A DNA stretch of 45,007 nt from Pseudomonadota bacterium. Lineage in GTDB: Bacteria > Desulfobacterota > Desulfobulbia > Desulfobulbales > JAGXFP01. Below, one piece after another: positions 1 to 8,872 of the stretch. The stretch covers positions 1 through 45,007 of the forward strand of contig JAHJAA010000075.1 of the NCBI GenBank assembly GCA_018814305.1, read 5' to 3'. How positions within the stretch are numbered: the first letter of the stretch is position 1; each line of letters starts with the position of its first letter. The notes under the pieces were generated by a model, which saw only the letters and a list, made by a program, of their open reading frames with translations, searched no databases and was not told the DNA's origin. The translations under genes and the position numbers were made by a program.

Positions 1-2745
1 AATATCCACCACCGCTACCGGCAATTGGTCGCTGTCCGAGACGTTGATGGTCAAGGTCGCAGAACTGGTATCGCCGTCCGCATCGGTGATGGTGTAGTTG
101 ATGACTTCCGAGAGACCGCCAGGAGGCACTGAGCCCAGGGCCGGTGGCGTGTACGAGTAGGTACCATCAGCATTCAGGGTCAACGAACCACCGGCTGCCG
201 TGACAAACGGATTGCCAAAGGTGATGGCAGTACCGCCCTGGTCCGCTGCTGTCAATGTGGTCGGGGTGTCACCCATGGTGTCATTGCTGGTTACATCACC
301 GATGATCGCCAAAGCGTTCTCTATCGCGGCATCAATGTCATCGACTGCCGATGGCAATGCATCCGGGGGAGGAGGGGGAGGAGGGGGAGGAGGGGGAGGA
401 GGCACAAAAACATCATTATCAAAAATCGAGGTGGTCACGGACCCATTGGTTATGACGAGTTGTTCGTACTCCCCTCCTGTGGCCCCGACAATGCCGACCT
501 CAAACTGTTCGGTCCCTTCGACATTTAAATCATTAATAATGGGAATATCAAAGCTTACACTGGTACTGCCGGCCGGGATGGTTACAGTGGTGTTGACCGG
601 GGTCAGGTCATTTGCATCGGTTGTGAGGTGTCCGGTTGCAACATTGACCTGTAAATCACTGAGAGGAGGGCTGGAAACACTGATGGTGTAGGTGACCATT
701 CCGTCTGCTTCATCGACCGACGAAGGTCCTGTCAAACTGAGAGTTACCTGAGAAATAGTGCCCGTTACAGTGGTGACGACCACGGAGTCATCGATCACCA
801 AATTCTCGAAATTACCGCCAACAACGGTATCGATCCCCCCTTCAACCGTATGGGAATCGATATAGACGGTATCAACCGTCTGCACAGAGACAGTACCGGT
901 GGTACTCCCGGCAGCTATGGTAATCTCTTCCCCACCGACAAGAGTCACGGTTACCTCCGTTCCTGCCGGATGACTCAGCGTCGCAGTATAGATAATAGTG
1001 CCACCTTCCTGGACAACCGGGTCAGCGCTTAAACTCAGCGTGACGTCATCAATGGTATCGGTAACCTCAGTGACGAAAGGAGTCTGATCTATTTCCAAAT
1101 TCTCAAAATTCCCGCCCGAGGTACTGATGATGGCATTGGAGATTGGTCCTGCATCAATGTAAACATCGCCGGTCGGTGCGGCAACAGTAATACTGCCGCT
1201 ACTGCTCCCCGCCTCAATGGTGATGATCTCTCCGCTGGCCAGAGAAACAGTCATATCGGTTCCCGCCGGATTGCTCAAGGTGGCCGTATAGGTTATTTCT
1301 CCGCCCTCGTCGACTGTCTGTTCAGCTGCCAGACTCAGAGTTGTCGTCTGGATAGTATCGATTACTTGGGTCGCAACCGGCATAGAATCGATGGCCAGAT
1401 CTTCAAAATTGCCGCCTTCAACCGTGGCGATGGAATTGACCACAGGACCGTCGGAGGCATAGACATCATCCGAAGGCAGCGGAACGATAACCTGGCCGGA
1501 GGTGTCGCCAGCCAGGATGGTGATGACCTCACCACCGGCCAGCGTCACGGTCACATCGGTCTGGGCGAGGTTGGTCAGGGTCGCGGTATAGGAAATGAGA
1601 CCACCTTCACCCACCTCCTGCTCGGCGGTGAGGGTGATACCGGTGGTGTCGACAATATCGGTGACTCCAACCACGGCGGGATGCCCGTCAATAACCAGAT
1701 TCTCAAACTCAGCCCCCTGAACATCAACGATAACATCACTGACCATCGCGCCATTACTCATATACGGGTCGTCGGCGGGCATAGTCACCGTAACACTGCC
1801 GCTACTTTCGCCTGCGGGAATCGTAATGATTTCGCCACTGGCCAGGGTAATGGTCAGATCTTCCGGCGCAGGATTATTGATAGTTGCCGTAAAGGTAACC
1901 GAGCCACCCTCTTGAGCGTCAGCAGCGGCACTCAAACTGATCGTTGTGGTATCAATGGTATCAACAACATCCGTCGATACTGCAGTATCGATGGCCAGAC
2001 TCTCATAACCACCACCGGTTGCTTCACTAATCCCGACCGTCAAAGTTTCCCCATCTACTGAAACATCATCGGTGGGAGCGGCAACCGTTACACTCCCGCT
2101 GGTTGCCCCGGCCTGAATGATGATTTGCGCGCCGTTATCGAGCACCAGAACCAAATCCGTTCCTTGGGGGGCATGGTTGACCGTGGCGGTATAAGTGATG
2201 CTGCCGCCTTCTTCCACCGAAGTTTCAGCACTCAGCAAAACTGTGCCGATCAATGGCGGCTGGTCATCAACCTCGCCGAACCCGTCATCCCTCTCAAAAA
2301 TTCCGCCTCCAGTCAAATTAAAATCATATCCCGTTGGATCAGAGACCTCCAGCACCCGGAGCAATTGAACAAAACTGTTGCCGTCATTATTGCCGGTCGC
2401 ACCCGCCGCCGGAGGATCTAAAGCAAGATCGATATCACGGTTCTCAGAGAGCGCCTCAACCACCCGATCGATTGTATCAGCTGCCATAAAACCATCATCC
2501 TCCTCTGGCTGGAAGGAGCTGGCAAGCTCTCTAGTCAGGGTGAGACTCTGATCATGGGGTAGATCAAGAAAAGCCCCCTGCCCGAAATCCAACTCAACCC
2601 GACTATCCGCTCCGGTAACGATCACCTCCCCCTGAAGGAGGATATCCCCCGGTTGAAGAGGGCGCAATGTCCCATCTTCCAAACGAACAGAGGCATTCCC
2701 GATAACGGCAACAACAGTGGCAATAGCGGAGGGAGTAGTCGGCAT
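1..2745 (-). CDS. LapA-like giant repeat adhesin, N-terminal part (runs off the left edge)
   Basis: An open frame of 915 codons with no stop runs from an ATG at 2745 to the window edge. Residues 5-70 resemble the retention module of LapA adhesins, which holds the protein in the outer-membrane TolC channel. Residues 111-130 contain PPAAG followed by GNNDGNSFVQLLR, close to the di-alanine site cut by the periplasmic protease LapG. Five Ig-like repeats of about 100 residues follow (166-664), then a Calx-beta-like domain (667-778), a run of 13 prolines (782-794) and a VCBS/cadherin-like domain (795 onward). AAGGA lies 8 nt before 2745, which favours this start over the in-frame ATG at 2754. The type I exporter encoded upstream on the same strand is the expected secretion route. 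The C-terminal RTX and secretion signal would lie outside the window. The family assignment is by recognition of motifs and repeats. Confidence 0.88.
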   Translation of the reverse strand, partial: MPTTPSAIATVVAVIGNASVRLEDGTLRPLQPGDILLQGEVIVTGADSRVELDFGQGAFLDLPHDQSLTLTRELASSFQPEEDDGFMAADTIDRVVEALSENRDIDLALDPPAAGATGNNDGNSFVQLLRVLEVSDPTGYDFNLTGGGIFERDDGFGEVDDQPPLIGTVLLSAETSVEEGGSITYTATVNHAPQGTDLVLVLDNGAQIIIQAGATSGSVTVAAPTDDVSVDGETLTVGISEATGGGYESLAIDTAVSTDVVDTIDTTTISLSAAADAQEGGSVTFTATINNPAPEDLTITLASGEIITIPAGESSGSVTVTMPADDPYMSNGAMVSDVIVDVQGAEFENLVIDGHPAVVGVTDIVDTTGITLTAEQEVGEGGLISYTATLTNLAQTDVTVTLAGGEVITILAGDTSGQVIVPLPSDDVYASDGPVVNSIATVEGGNFEDLAIDSMPVATQVIDTIQTTTLSLAAEQTVDEGGEITYTATLSNPAGTDMTVSLASGEIITIEAGSSSGSITVAAPTGDVYIDAGPISNAIISTSGGNFENLEIDQTPFVTEVTDTIDDVTLSLSADPVVQEGGTIIYTATLSHPAGTEVTVTLVGGEEITIAAGSTTGTVSVQTVDTVYIDSHTVEGGIDTVVGGNFENLVIDDSVVVTTVTGTISQVTLSLTGPSSVDEADGMVTYTISVSSPPLSDLQVNVATGHLTTDANDLTPVNTTVTIPAGSTSVSFDIPIINDLNVEGTEQFEVGIVGATGGEYEQLVITNGSVTTSIFDNDVFVPPPPPPPPPPPPPDALPSAVDDIDAAIENALAIIGDVTSNDTMGDTPTTLTAADQGGTAITFGNPFVTAAGGSLTLNADGTYSYTPPALGSVPPGGLSEVINYTITDADGDTSSATLTINVSDSDQLPVAVVDI
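365..402. repeat. Perfect 9-bp tandem repeat (four copies) encoding a proline linker
   Basis: Four exact copies of GGGGGAGGA (365-400) plus a trailing GG are present on the plus strand. On the coding strand they read CCT CCT CCC four times and give most of a 13-proline run between the Calx-beta-like and cadherin-like domains. Gain or loss of one unit would change the linker by three residues without shifting the frame. The plus strand has G-runs that could form a quadruplex. Confidence 0.9.
754..2250 (-). repeat. Five in-frame ~300-bp repeats encoding Ig-like adhesin domains
   Basis: The adhesin contains five consecutive units of almost exactly 100 residues. Each begins with a variant of TTTLSLSA, followed by EGG, YTATL, EIITI, AGxxSGSV, a D-V-Y/D turn and GGNFENL-I-D. 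The conserved positions recur at residues 169, 269, 370, 470 and 570. The units are diverged at DNA level but clearly homologous as protein. Such arrays extend the adhesin away from the cell, and their number often varies between strains. Confidence 0.9.
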
Positions 2746-2824
2746 AGCAAGCATCCTTGGCTGGAGGGCTAGAGAAAATACATGTATGAACTTTTACATT
2801 CTATCAAAAAACAATCATGAAACA

Positions 2825-2844
2825 TATTGGACCATGGTCCAATA
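2825..2844. promoter_or_regulatory. 20-bp perfect palindrome upstream of the adhesin gene, candidate operator
   Basis: TATTGGACCATGGTCCAATA is its own reverse complement over all 20 bases. It lies 79 bp before the adhesin start and 29 bp after the stop of the luxR-type gene. The lack of a loop points to a DNA site for a dimeric protein rather than an RNA hairpin. The adjacent regulator is an obvious candidate ligand, but that is inference. A shorter palindrome, ATACATGTAT, lies nearer the gene at about 2777-2786. Confidence 0.6.
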
Positions 2845-2873
2845 GAAATGGAGAAAACTTCGCGGGGGGTCAA

Positions 2874-3503
2874 TCAGGATGATTGGCGGGAAAGCAGGAG
2901 AATCAACTGTAGGCGGTCACGCACTTCAAGTTTTCGAAAGATGGAACTTAAATGGGCCTTGACTGTTCGTTCGGTAATCCCCAGGACATCGGCAATTTCC
3001 TTATTGGAAGCCCCTGACCGCACCTGTTGGGCAACTTCGAGCTCCCGATCCGAGAGGGTTGCCAGAATCGCCGGAGGCGGAAGTTCATGCTCGGCCCCCA
3101 TTGATCGGGAAAGACTCCCAGCCATGATCTCGATAAGATCCGACCCGACCCAGAGGCCTCCGTTTCTCACAACCAAGGCCACCTTGCGAAAAAGTTCGGG
3201 GGTTGACAACACATGACACGAACCGGAAGCACCCCCGGCCAGGAACAAGGCCGTTTTTCGGGACGATGGCATACTGGTCATCACTATTGTCCCAGCGACT
3301 CCCGGTGATGTGGTGAAGGAGGTAATTATCTTCGGCAGATCCTCCTGGGGCTGGCAATCGGCATGAAGCCAGATCAGGCTCGGATCTCGAATCAACGACA
3401 CCAACTCCTCCACCGTCCCTGCCATACGCCCTCCCGGGAAGGCCTGCTGCCATCGCAATAACTGATTGGCGCGGCTCGTGAGACAAAGATGATCAAGATT
3501 CAT
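2874..3503 (-). CDS. LuxR/NarL-family transcriptional regulator of the adhesin locus
   Basis: The 209-residue protein has a C-terminal LuxR-type helix-turn-helix (about residues 148-205, with LSDRELEV, SNKEIA and ERTVKAHLSSIFRKL). The N-terminal part has the length of a receiver domain but lacks the usual acidic pair and the phospho-accepting aspartate after strand 3 (LIWLHAD occupies that place). This layout resembles CsgD/VpsT-type biofilm regulators. The VpsT c-di-GMP motif W[FLM][TS]R is not matched; WVGS stands at 118-121. Its ATG overlaps the stop of the adaptor gene by 4 bp (ATGA), so it is translated as part of the type I secretion operon, and the adhesin gene follows 128 bp downstream. 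Control of adhesin expression is inferred from this position. Confidence 0.85.
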   Translation of the reverse strand: MNLDHLCLTSRANQLLRWQQAFPGGRMAGTVEELVSLIRDPSLIWLHADCQPQEDLPKIITSFTTSPGVAGTIVMTSMPSSRKTALFLAGGASGSCHVLSTPELFRKVALVVRNGGLWVGSDLIEIMAGSLSRSMGAEHELPPPAILATLSDRELEVAQQVRSGASNKEIADVLGITERTVKAHLSSIFRKLEVRDRLQLILLLSRQSS

Positions 3504-4849
3504 CGTTCTTTTAACGAGTTATATTTTGCCCTGAGGATAGGTTTCAGCAGATACGCCAACATGGTCTTTTTTCCGGTGACAATATCCACCTGGGCCAGCA
3601 TCCCGGGAATTATCGGCAAATCGTCCCCCAGATTCGGGACAAGGGTTCTAACTCGAATCAAATAATAGGCATTCCCCCGCTCATCGATAATGGTATCGGC
3701 ACCGATCTGTTCCACTTTCGCTTCAAGACTGCCGTAAATTGCGTAATCATAGGCGCTGAAACGAACCTGGGCCTTCTGGTCAGGCCGGAGAAAGGCGATA
3801 TCCCTGGGATTAATCCGAACCTCCAGGACCAGGGTTTCATCAAGGGGGACTATTTCAGCGACCTCCCGACCGGGTTGTACCACCCCACCGATTGTATTGA
3901 CCAACAGCCGTTTGACCGTACCGTGAACCGGAGAACGAACCTCGGTGTGTTTCACCCGATCGGCCAGTCCAAGTTTTTCTTCGGACAACCCGCTCAAGGT
4001 TGCCATGGTCTCGGAAAGATCCCGTCGAATACGATTTTCAAAGTTCAACTGAACTTCCTGAATCTTGCGCTCGGCTTCGGTCCGGGATGATTTGATCCGC
4101 TCGATCTGGGACAGGACCTGGTCCCGCTGACCACGGGTGTAGATCACATCACGCTCAAGCCGCAGGATCTCCACCTCGGATACCGCACCTGAGTCAACCA
4201 GAGGCCTGGTGAAATCGAGTTCCTTTTCCGAAAGCTTCAGTCTTTGTTCCAACTGATCCAGATTCGCCTGGGCCTCATTCAGTTCTTCTTCACGCTGCTG
4301 CAGTTGCTGGCGGGCAATGGCCAGTTGAGCCGTCAACTCATCACGACTGGACTCGAATAATCTTTGCTCACGGGTAAGCAGGTCCGGCGCCTCATCCGTA
4401 AGCTCTTTCGGTGGAATAAATTCACGCTGTTCGGACAGGGCCTTGAGCCGTTCAGCTCTCGCCAACACCGCAAGATACTGCGATCTGTTTTCCCGTAACG
4501 ATGCAACGAACCGGGTCGAGTCTATTCGAACCAACAGATCGCCCGGGTCAACCACGGCCCCTTCCTTTACCTTGATCTCCGAGACCACCCCACCATCAAA
4601 GGCCTGGATGATTTGAACCTGTCCCGAGGGAATCACCCGGCCTTCCCCCCGGGTAACCTCTTCCAGGTTGGCAAAACCCGACCAGACCACCAGAACCAGG
4701 ATGATTGCTGTGGCCACATAGAGCAAAGTCCTGGCCCGGAGAGGATCCTGATCGTACCGGGCCCAATCGGCATCCCGCTGCCAGTCTTGGGGAAACCTGG
4801 TATCAGCCGGGATTAGCCTTGCCAGCAATCGATCGAAAAAGGAACCCAT
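3500..4849 (-). CDS. HlyD-family type I secretion periplasmic adaptor (LapC-like)
   Basis: The 449-residue protein has the standard adaptor plan: a cytoplasmic N-terminus, one membrane segment at about 43-61, a biotinyl-lipoyl half motif near GRVIPSGQVQIIQAFDGGVV, a long coiled coil at about 115-290 rich in Glu, Gln, Arg and Leu, then the second lipoyl half and a beta-barrel region. Adaptors of this family bridge the inner-membrane ABC exporter and the outer-membrane TolC channel. The ATG at 4849 shares one base with the stop of the ABC gene (TGATG), with GGAGG 8 nt upstream, so translation is coupled. Within this locus it should act in export of the adjacent adhesin. Confidence 0.93.
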   Translation of the reverse strand: MGSFFDRLLARLIPADTRFPQDWQRDADWARYDQDPLRARTLLYVATAIILVLVVWSGFANLEEVTRGEGRVIPSGQVQIIQAFDGGVVSEIKVKEGAVVDPGDLLVRIDSTRFVASLRENRSQYLAVLARAERLKALSEQREFIPPKELTDEAPDLLTREQRLFESSRDELTAQLAIARQQLQQREEELNEAQANLDQLEQRLKLSEKELDFTRPLVDSGAVSEVEILRLERDVIYTRGQRDQVLSQIERIKSSRTEAERKIQEVQLNFENRIRRDLSETMATLSGLSEEKLGLADRVKHTEVRSPVHGTVKRLLVNTIGGVVQPGREVAEIVPLDETLVLEVRINPRDIAFLRPDQKAQVRFSAYDYAIYGSLEAKVEQIGADTIIDERGNAYYLIRVRTLVPNLGDDLPIIPGMLAQVDIVTGKKTMLAYLLKPILRAKYNSLKER

Positions 4850-7032
4850 CAGGAGGCCCTCCCGATTCGACCCTGGCGCAGAGCCTCGATCACTGAATCC
4901 TTGGGTCCATCAGCGACGATTTTCCCGCCATCAACAACAATAATTCGCTGGACCAGACTGAGCAACGAGGTCCGGTGGGTGACCAAAACCAGGGTTTTGC
5001 CACTGGAGAGTTTTTCAAGTTCCTGCCGAACCAGATCTTCGCTGGAATGATCCATGGAACCAGTAGGCTCATCAAGCAGCAGAATGGGCGGTTTTTTGAT
5101 CGCCGCCCGGGCCAGGGCCACCCCCTGCCGCTGCCCTCCGGAAAGGGATTCACCCCGTTCTCCGACGATCAGGTCGAAGCCCTGGGGATGGGCGTTAATA
5201 AACTCCAACAACCCGCCCACCCGGGCCGCGTCAATCAAATCTCGATCATCGGCATGGGGGGTATTCATCATCAGATTATCCCGCATGGTCCCGAAAAAGA
5301 GGGTCACATCTTGGGAAACATAGCCAATGCTTCTGCGTACTTCAGCAGGATCAAGCTGGCGCAGATCAATCCCGTCCAGAAAGATCCCGCCGCCAGTGGG
5401 TTGATACAGCCCGAGAATCAATCTGAGCAGAGTCGATTTCCCCGACCCGACCTTCCCAAGAATTGCCACGTGTTCGCCTGGATTGAACTTAAAGGAGATA
5501 TTGCGTAAGGCCTCGGACTGCTGGCCCGGATAGCTGAAGGCCACCTCTTTGAATTCGATGGCCCCATCAAAACTCAACCGGGTCACGAAGTTTGCATTGT
5601 CTGGCCGTTCCACCGGATTATTCAAGATTTCATCGAGTGAATGAAAGGCGGTGGTGGCATGATGATACTGGGTCAAGAGCCCGGCAAGCTGACTGATCGG
5701 CGCCATGGCTCGAGATGAGAGCATTGCACAGGCAATAAGCCCCCCCATGGTCAACCGATGGTCGGCAATCAGATAAACACCGATAACGATATTGGCGATA
5801 TTGATCGTCTGAGTGACCCACAGAGCCATGTTCATGGTCGAGGTTGAGAGCAGCCGCAACTGGTTGGCGATCTGAGCGAGATAGACCACACTCTTTTCCC
5901 ACTTGCCCTGTAACACTCCTTCACTGCCCATGGTCTTGATCGTCTCGAGCCCCACCAGACTCTCGATCAAAGTCGAGTTTCGCTGGGCTGAGGCCCGATA
6001 GGTCAACTCGGAGAGCTCATGCATCTTGGACTGGACCAGCAATGAGCCGATCACCACCAGGATCATCCCCACCAGAATGGGAATAATCAAAGGCCAAGAG
6101 ATCATGGCAATAACCGCCAGAAAGACTGCGGCGAACGGCAGATCGATCAGGGCGGTAATGGTGGCCGAGGTAATAAAATCACGAACTGTTTCAAATGAGC
6201 GAAGATTTGAGGCAAAGGAACCGGTTGAAATAGGCCGATATTCCATCCTGGTGCCAAGGACCCGTTCCATGATAAAGGCCGAAAGTTTCACATCCACCCG
6301 CTTACTGGCCAGGTCAAGAAAATAGGCCCGCATGGTACGGAGCAGGACGTCACCAACCAGGATAATCAATACCCCCGAGGCCAACACCCAGAGGGTGTCA
6401 ATGGCCTGATTGGGCACCACCCGATCATAGACATTTCGGGTAAAGAGCGGGACCGCCAGGGCAAAAAGGCTGAGCAGAAAGGCCGCAATGAGAACATCGC
6501 GGTAGAGGGGAAAATTTTCGCCGAGGACACTCCAGAACCAATGCCGCCGCCTTACCTTGCCGACCTCTGGACTGCGGGTATCAAAACGAAACCGCGGCTG
6601 AATGTAAATGGCATCGCCGGAATAGCTCTCTTCTAACTCGGCCAAGGGTATTTCCCGACTGGCCTCGCCGAGTTCAGGATAGATAACCCTGACTCTTCCC
6701 TTGCCCAGGTCAAGGTCAATCACCAAACAGGCCTGACGGTCGGAGAGGAGGAGAATAACGGGAAAGAGATTACGATTCAGAGAGGCAAGGGGACCATGGA
6801 CCAGACGGGTCACCAGATTCCCCCGGTGGGCGGCCCGGGCAAACAGGGTAGGAGATAATCGCCCCCCTTCCAGGGGCAACCCGGCCATGGCCGCCTCACG
6901 GGTAAGATTGCCCCCATGCAACCGAACCGTAATCAACAAAACCTCCAACAGAGGATCAAGCTGATTATGCCCGTTTCCCGCCATTTCTTCTTGTTGGACT
7001 GGAAGAATAATCTGCTTCTCCTCTTTCACCAT
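4849..7032 (-). CDS. Type I secretion ABC exporter with degenerate C39-like domain (LapB-like)
   Basis: The 727-residue protein has three parts. Residues 20-150 look like a C39 peptidase-like domain without the catalytic cysteine, as in exporters of adhesins and RTX proteins, which bind but do not cleave the substrate. Residues 165-460 form the six-helix ABC transmembrane domain. The ATPase domain follows, with Walker A GKVGSGKST (526-534), signature LSGGQ (630-634), Walker B ILLLDEP (650-656) and the switch histidine 686. The length and plan match LapB-type secretion ATPases. The gene lies second in the operon, 224 bp after the tolC-like gene, and overlaps the adaptor gene by one base. Confidence 0.94.
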   Translation of the reverse strand: MVKEEKQIILPVQQEEMAGNGHNQLDPLLEVLLITVRLHGGNLTREAAMAGLPLEGGRLSPTLFARAAHRGNLVTRLVHGPLASLNRNLFPVILLLSDRQACLVIDLDLGKGRVRVIYPELGEASREIPLAELEESYSGDAIYIQPRFRFDTRSPEVGKVRRRHWFWSVLGENFPLYRDVLIAAFLLSLFALAVPLFTRNVYDRVVPNQAIDTLWVLASGVLIILVGDVLLRTMRAYFLDLASKRVDVKLSAFIMERVLGTRMEYRPISTGSFASNLRSFETVRDFITSATITALIDLPFAAVFLAVIAMISWPLIIPILVGMILVVIGSLLVQSKMHELSELTYRASAQRNSTLIESLVGLETIKTMGSEGVLQGKWEKSVVYLAQIANQLRLLSTSTMNMALWVTQTINIANIVIGVYLIADHRLTMGGLIACAMLSSRAMAPISQLAGLLTQYHHATTAFHSLDEILNNPVERPDNANFVTRLSFDGAIEFKEVAFSYPGQQSEALRNISFKFNPGEHVAILGKVGSGKSTLLRLILGLYQPTGGGIFLDGIDLRQLDPAEVRRSIGYVSQDVTLFFGTMRDNLMMNTPHADDRDLIDAARVGGLLEFINAHPQGFDLIVGERGESLSGGQRQGVALARAAIKKPPILLLDEPTGSMDHSSEDLVRQELEKLSSGKTLVLVTHRTSLLSLVQRIIVVDGGKIVADGPKDSVIEALRQGRIGRAS

Positions 7033-7123
7033 GACGGTCGGTCCATTTACTTGAAATTAGCAATTATCGCGTTGATTAATACTCACAATAAAAAGTGTAC
7101 AAGAGGCGGAATCCGGAGGCAAG

Positions 7124-7155
7124 CTGTAGGTTTGTCCTATGCAAGAAACCTGCAG
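7124..7155 (-). other. Hairpin in the tolC-ABC intergenic region
   Basis: CTGTAGGTTT (7124-7133) and AAACCTGCAG (7146-7155) form a 10-bp stem, with one G-T pair and a 12-nt loop. It lies in the 224-bp gap between the tolC-like stop and the ABC exporter start. No T-run follows on the minus strand, so it is not a classical terminator. It could be an mRNA processing or stability element that adjusts expression between the two genes. The rest of the gap shows nothing recognisable. Confidence 0.45.
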
Positions 7156-7256
7156 TTCAATACAACAGGCCGCCCAACGAAGGCAGACAGATACAGAGCA
7201 ACCTGCCTTTAATGAAATAACAACCAGGGACCCGAGCAACATTCAGGATGGAAAGC

Positions 7257-8741
7257 TCAATCAAACTCCCAGATGAATGACTCATCAAAATCAGAATTGA
7301 GTGACGGCGGCAGGGGATCTTCAGACATCAACGGATATTGATCATTTTCAACACAAACGCTCATTGGATCAAGATCCGTTGGTACCGGCAAAAAGTCTTC
7401 CCGACTGGGCAGATCCGCTTGCCTGAGGTCAAGCACCTTCAGCAAACGCCCCATGGCTGCCTGGGTCCGGGCATAGGCGTAGAGTGAATCGTAGGAAGTG
7501 CCGACAAAGGAGCGATTCGCCTGAAAATATTCGTTCTCGGTATCGAGGAGATCAAGGAGGGTTCGTTGACCAATATCAAACTGTTTCCGGTAAACCATCC
7601 TGACATTGGCAATGGAATTACGGTGCAGATCGAGTTGGGAGAGCTGTCGATCATAGGCCTGAATATCATTATGAGCAATTTCCAAGGTCTGACGGAGGTC
7701 ACGGCAAATCTTGTTTTTCTGATGACGGACCTGGGTCACTTTACTGGCCGATTGCCGAATAGCAGCGGTATCGGCCCCACCCCTATAGAGATTGGCGCTT
7801 AAAACCAATTCAAGGGCACTTTCGTCACTCTGGCCGTCAATACTGCCGCGGTCAGTGCCAAGATCATGACGAGCTCGAAGATCCAGACGGGGCGAACGCA
7901 CGCTTCTCTGAACATCATACTCCACCCGAATGGCCTGCAGGGCCTCCACCGCAGCATGGAGAGCCGGACTTTCCCGCAATGCCTCCTTAAGCAGGCTCGC
8001 AAAGATACCGGAAATCCCCTCCGCCAAATTTTCCGGAGGACTCAGCTCTTCCGGAGGGAGTTCCCCGACAATCCTGAAATAGCGGGAACTGACATCGTGG
8101 AGATTCGTTGCCTCGGTCAGGCGATTAGAATCGGCAAGGGCGAGACGACCGGTGACCTGTTCCAGATCAACACCGCGGCCAATCCCAGCCTCGGTCCGCT
8201 TTTTGACCTGTTCATAGATGGTGAGGTGTTGCTGGTAATTCTCTTCAGCCAGGCCGGTGAGCCGACGATAACGCAGAACATCAAAAAAGGACCTGGTCGT
8301 TTCGAGCGCAATGGATTCAGTTATTTCCAATAGTTCGTAAAAACGAGTCAGCCGATTATAGCCCAGACGTCTGAACTCATTACGGGTGGCGTTCCCGTCA
8401 TAAATCCTCTGGGACAAGGTCAGCGATATCTCTCCGGGATGCAGTTCTCTGGAAAATGAGTTGGTATCAAGCCACTCCATACCCAATCGAGAGGTCAGGT
8501 CGATTCGTGGAAAATATCCCCCTTGAGCGGAACGCTGTTCAAAAGAAGAAGACCTCAAAGCATCAAAGCGTTCCATCACTTCAGGATTAGAACTAACCGC
8601 TTTCTGGACCGCCTCAGCCAGGGTAGCCGCTTTGAGATCTGCTACCGAGTTCAATGAGAAAAAACAGAATACACCGATGGTGAAAAACGAAATAAACTTC
8701 GTTGAAAAAACGGGATCGAGCAGGGGTTTGACATGGGCCAC
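7257..8741 (-). CDS. TolC-family outer-membrane secretion protein (LapE/AggA-like)
   Basis: The 494-residue protein begins with a hydrophobic signal region (about 13-34) and shows the duplicated TolC architecture: long amphipathic helices with conserved patterns such as AVQKAVSSNPEV, a strand segment ending ISLTLSQRIYDG, and the second-half counterpart LELVLSANLYRGG followed by DLLDTENEYFQANRS. It would form the trimeric outer-membrane duct for the type I system. It starts with GTG at 8741, preceded by GGAGAG 7 nt upstream; no better ATG is nearby. The acidic C-terminal tail after residue 440 (PLPPSLNSDFDESF) is longer than in minimal TolC proteins. It is the first gene of the adhesin secretion operon, behind a recognisable promoter. 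Confidence 0.9.
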   Translation of the reverse strand: MAHVKPLLDPVFSTKFISFFTIGVFCFFSLNSVADLKAATLAEAVQKAVSSNPEVMERFDALRSSSFEQRSAQGGYFPRIDLTSRLGMEWLDTNSFSRELHPGEISLTLSQRIYDGNATRNEFRRLGYNRLTRFYELLEITESIALETTRSFFDVLRYRRLTGLAEENYQQHLTIYEQVKKRTEAGIGRGVDLEQVTGRLALADSNRLTEATNLHDVSSRYFRIVGELPPEELSPPENLAEGISGIFASLLKEALRESPALHAAVEALQAIRVEYDVQRSVRSPRLDLRARHDLGTDRGSIDGQSDESALELVLSANLYRGGADTAAIRQSASKVTQVRHQKNKICRDLRQTLEIAHNDIQAYDRQLSQLDLHRNSIANVRMVYRKQFDIGQRTLLDLLDTENEYFQANRSFVGTSYDSLYAYARTQAAMGRLLKVLDLRQADLPSREDFLPVPTDLDPMSVCVENDQYPLMSEDPLPPSLNSDFDESFIWEFD

Positions 8742-8872
8742 AAAACACTCTCCGTGTACACAAAATTATTCAAAAAACCATCCTCCCCCCAGAGTCTTGA
8801 CCAAACTACTTACTGCACTTGATAATAATTTTCAACAACCATTTTCCTAGACCTGAAGAGACTTTGCTCGAA

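Noticed and set aside
200-691. Plus-strand frame of 163 codons with a poly-glycine stretch
   Set aside because: It is antisense to the adhesin; the glycine run is the reverse reading of the proline linker and there is no ribosome binding site.
1366-2061. Plus-strand frame of 231 codons over the adhesin repeats
   Set aside because: It is the shadow of the repeat region on the opposite strand; the minus strand has a continuous frame with recognisable domains.
754-2250. Regular ~300-bp periodicity considered as a CRISPR-like or other DNA repeat array
   Set aside because: The period is 300 bp, the units are diverged in DNA and conserved as protein, so they are protein domains, not CRISPR repeats.
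2755-2873. A specific -10/-35 promoter for the adhesin gene
   Set aside because: TTGATA-like and TACATG-like hexamers occur but with poor spacing; none was convincing enough to list.
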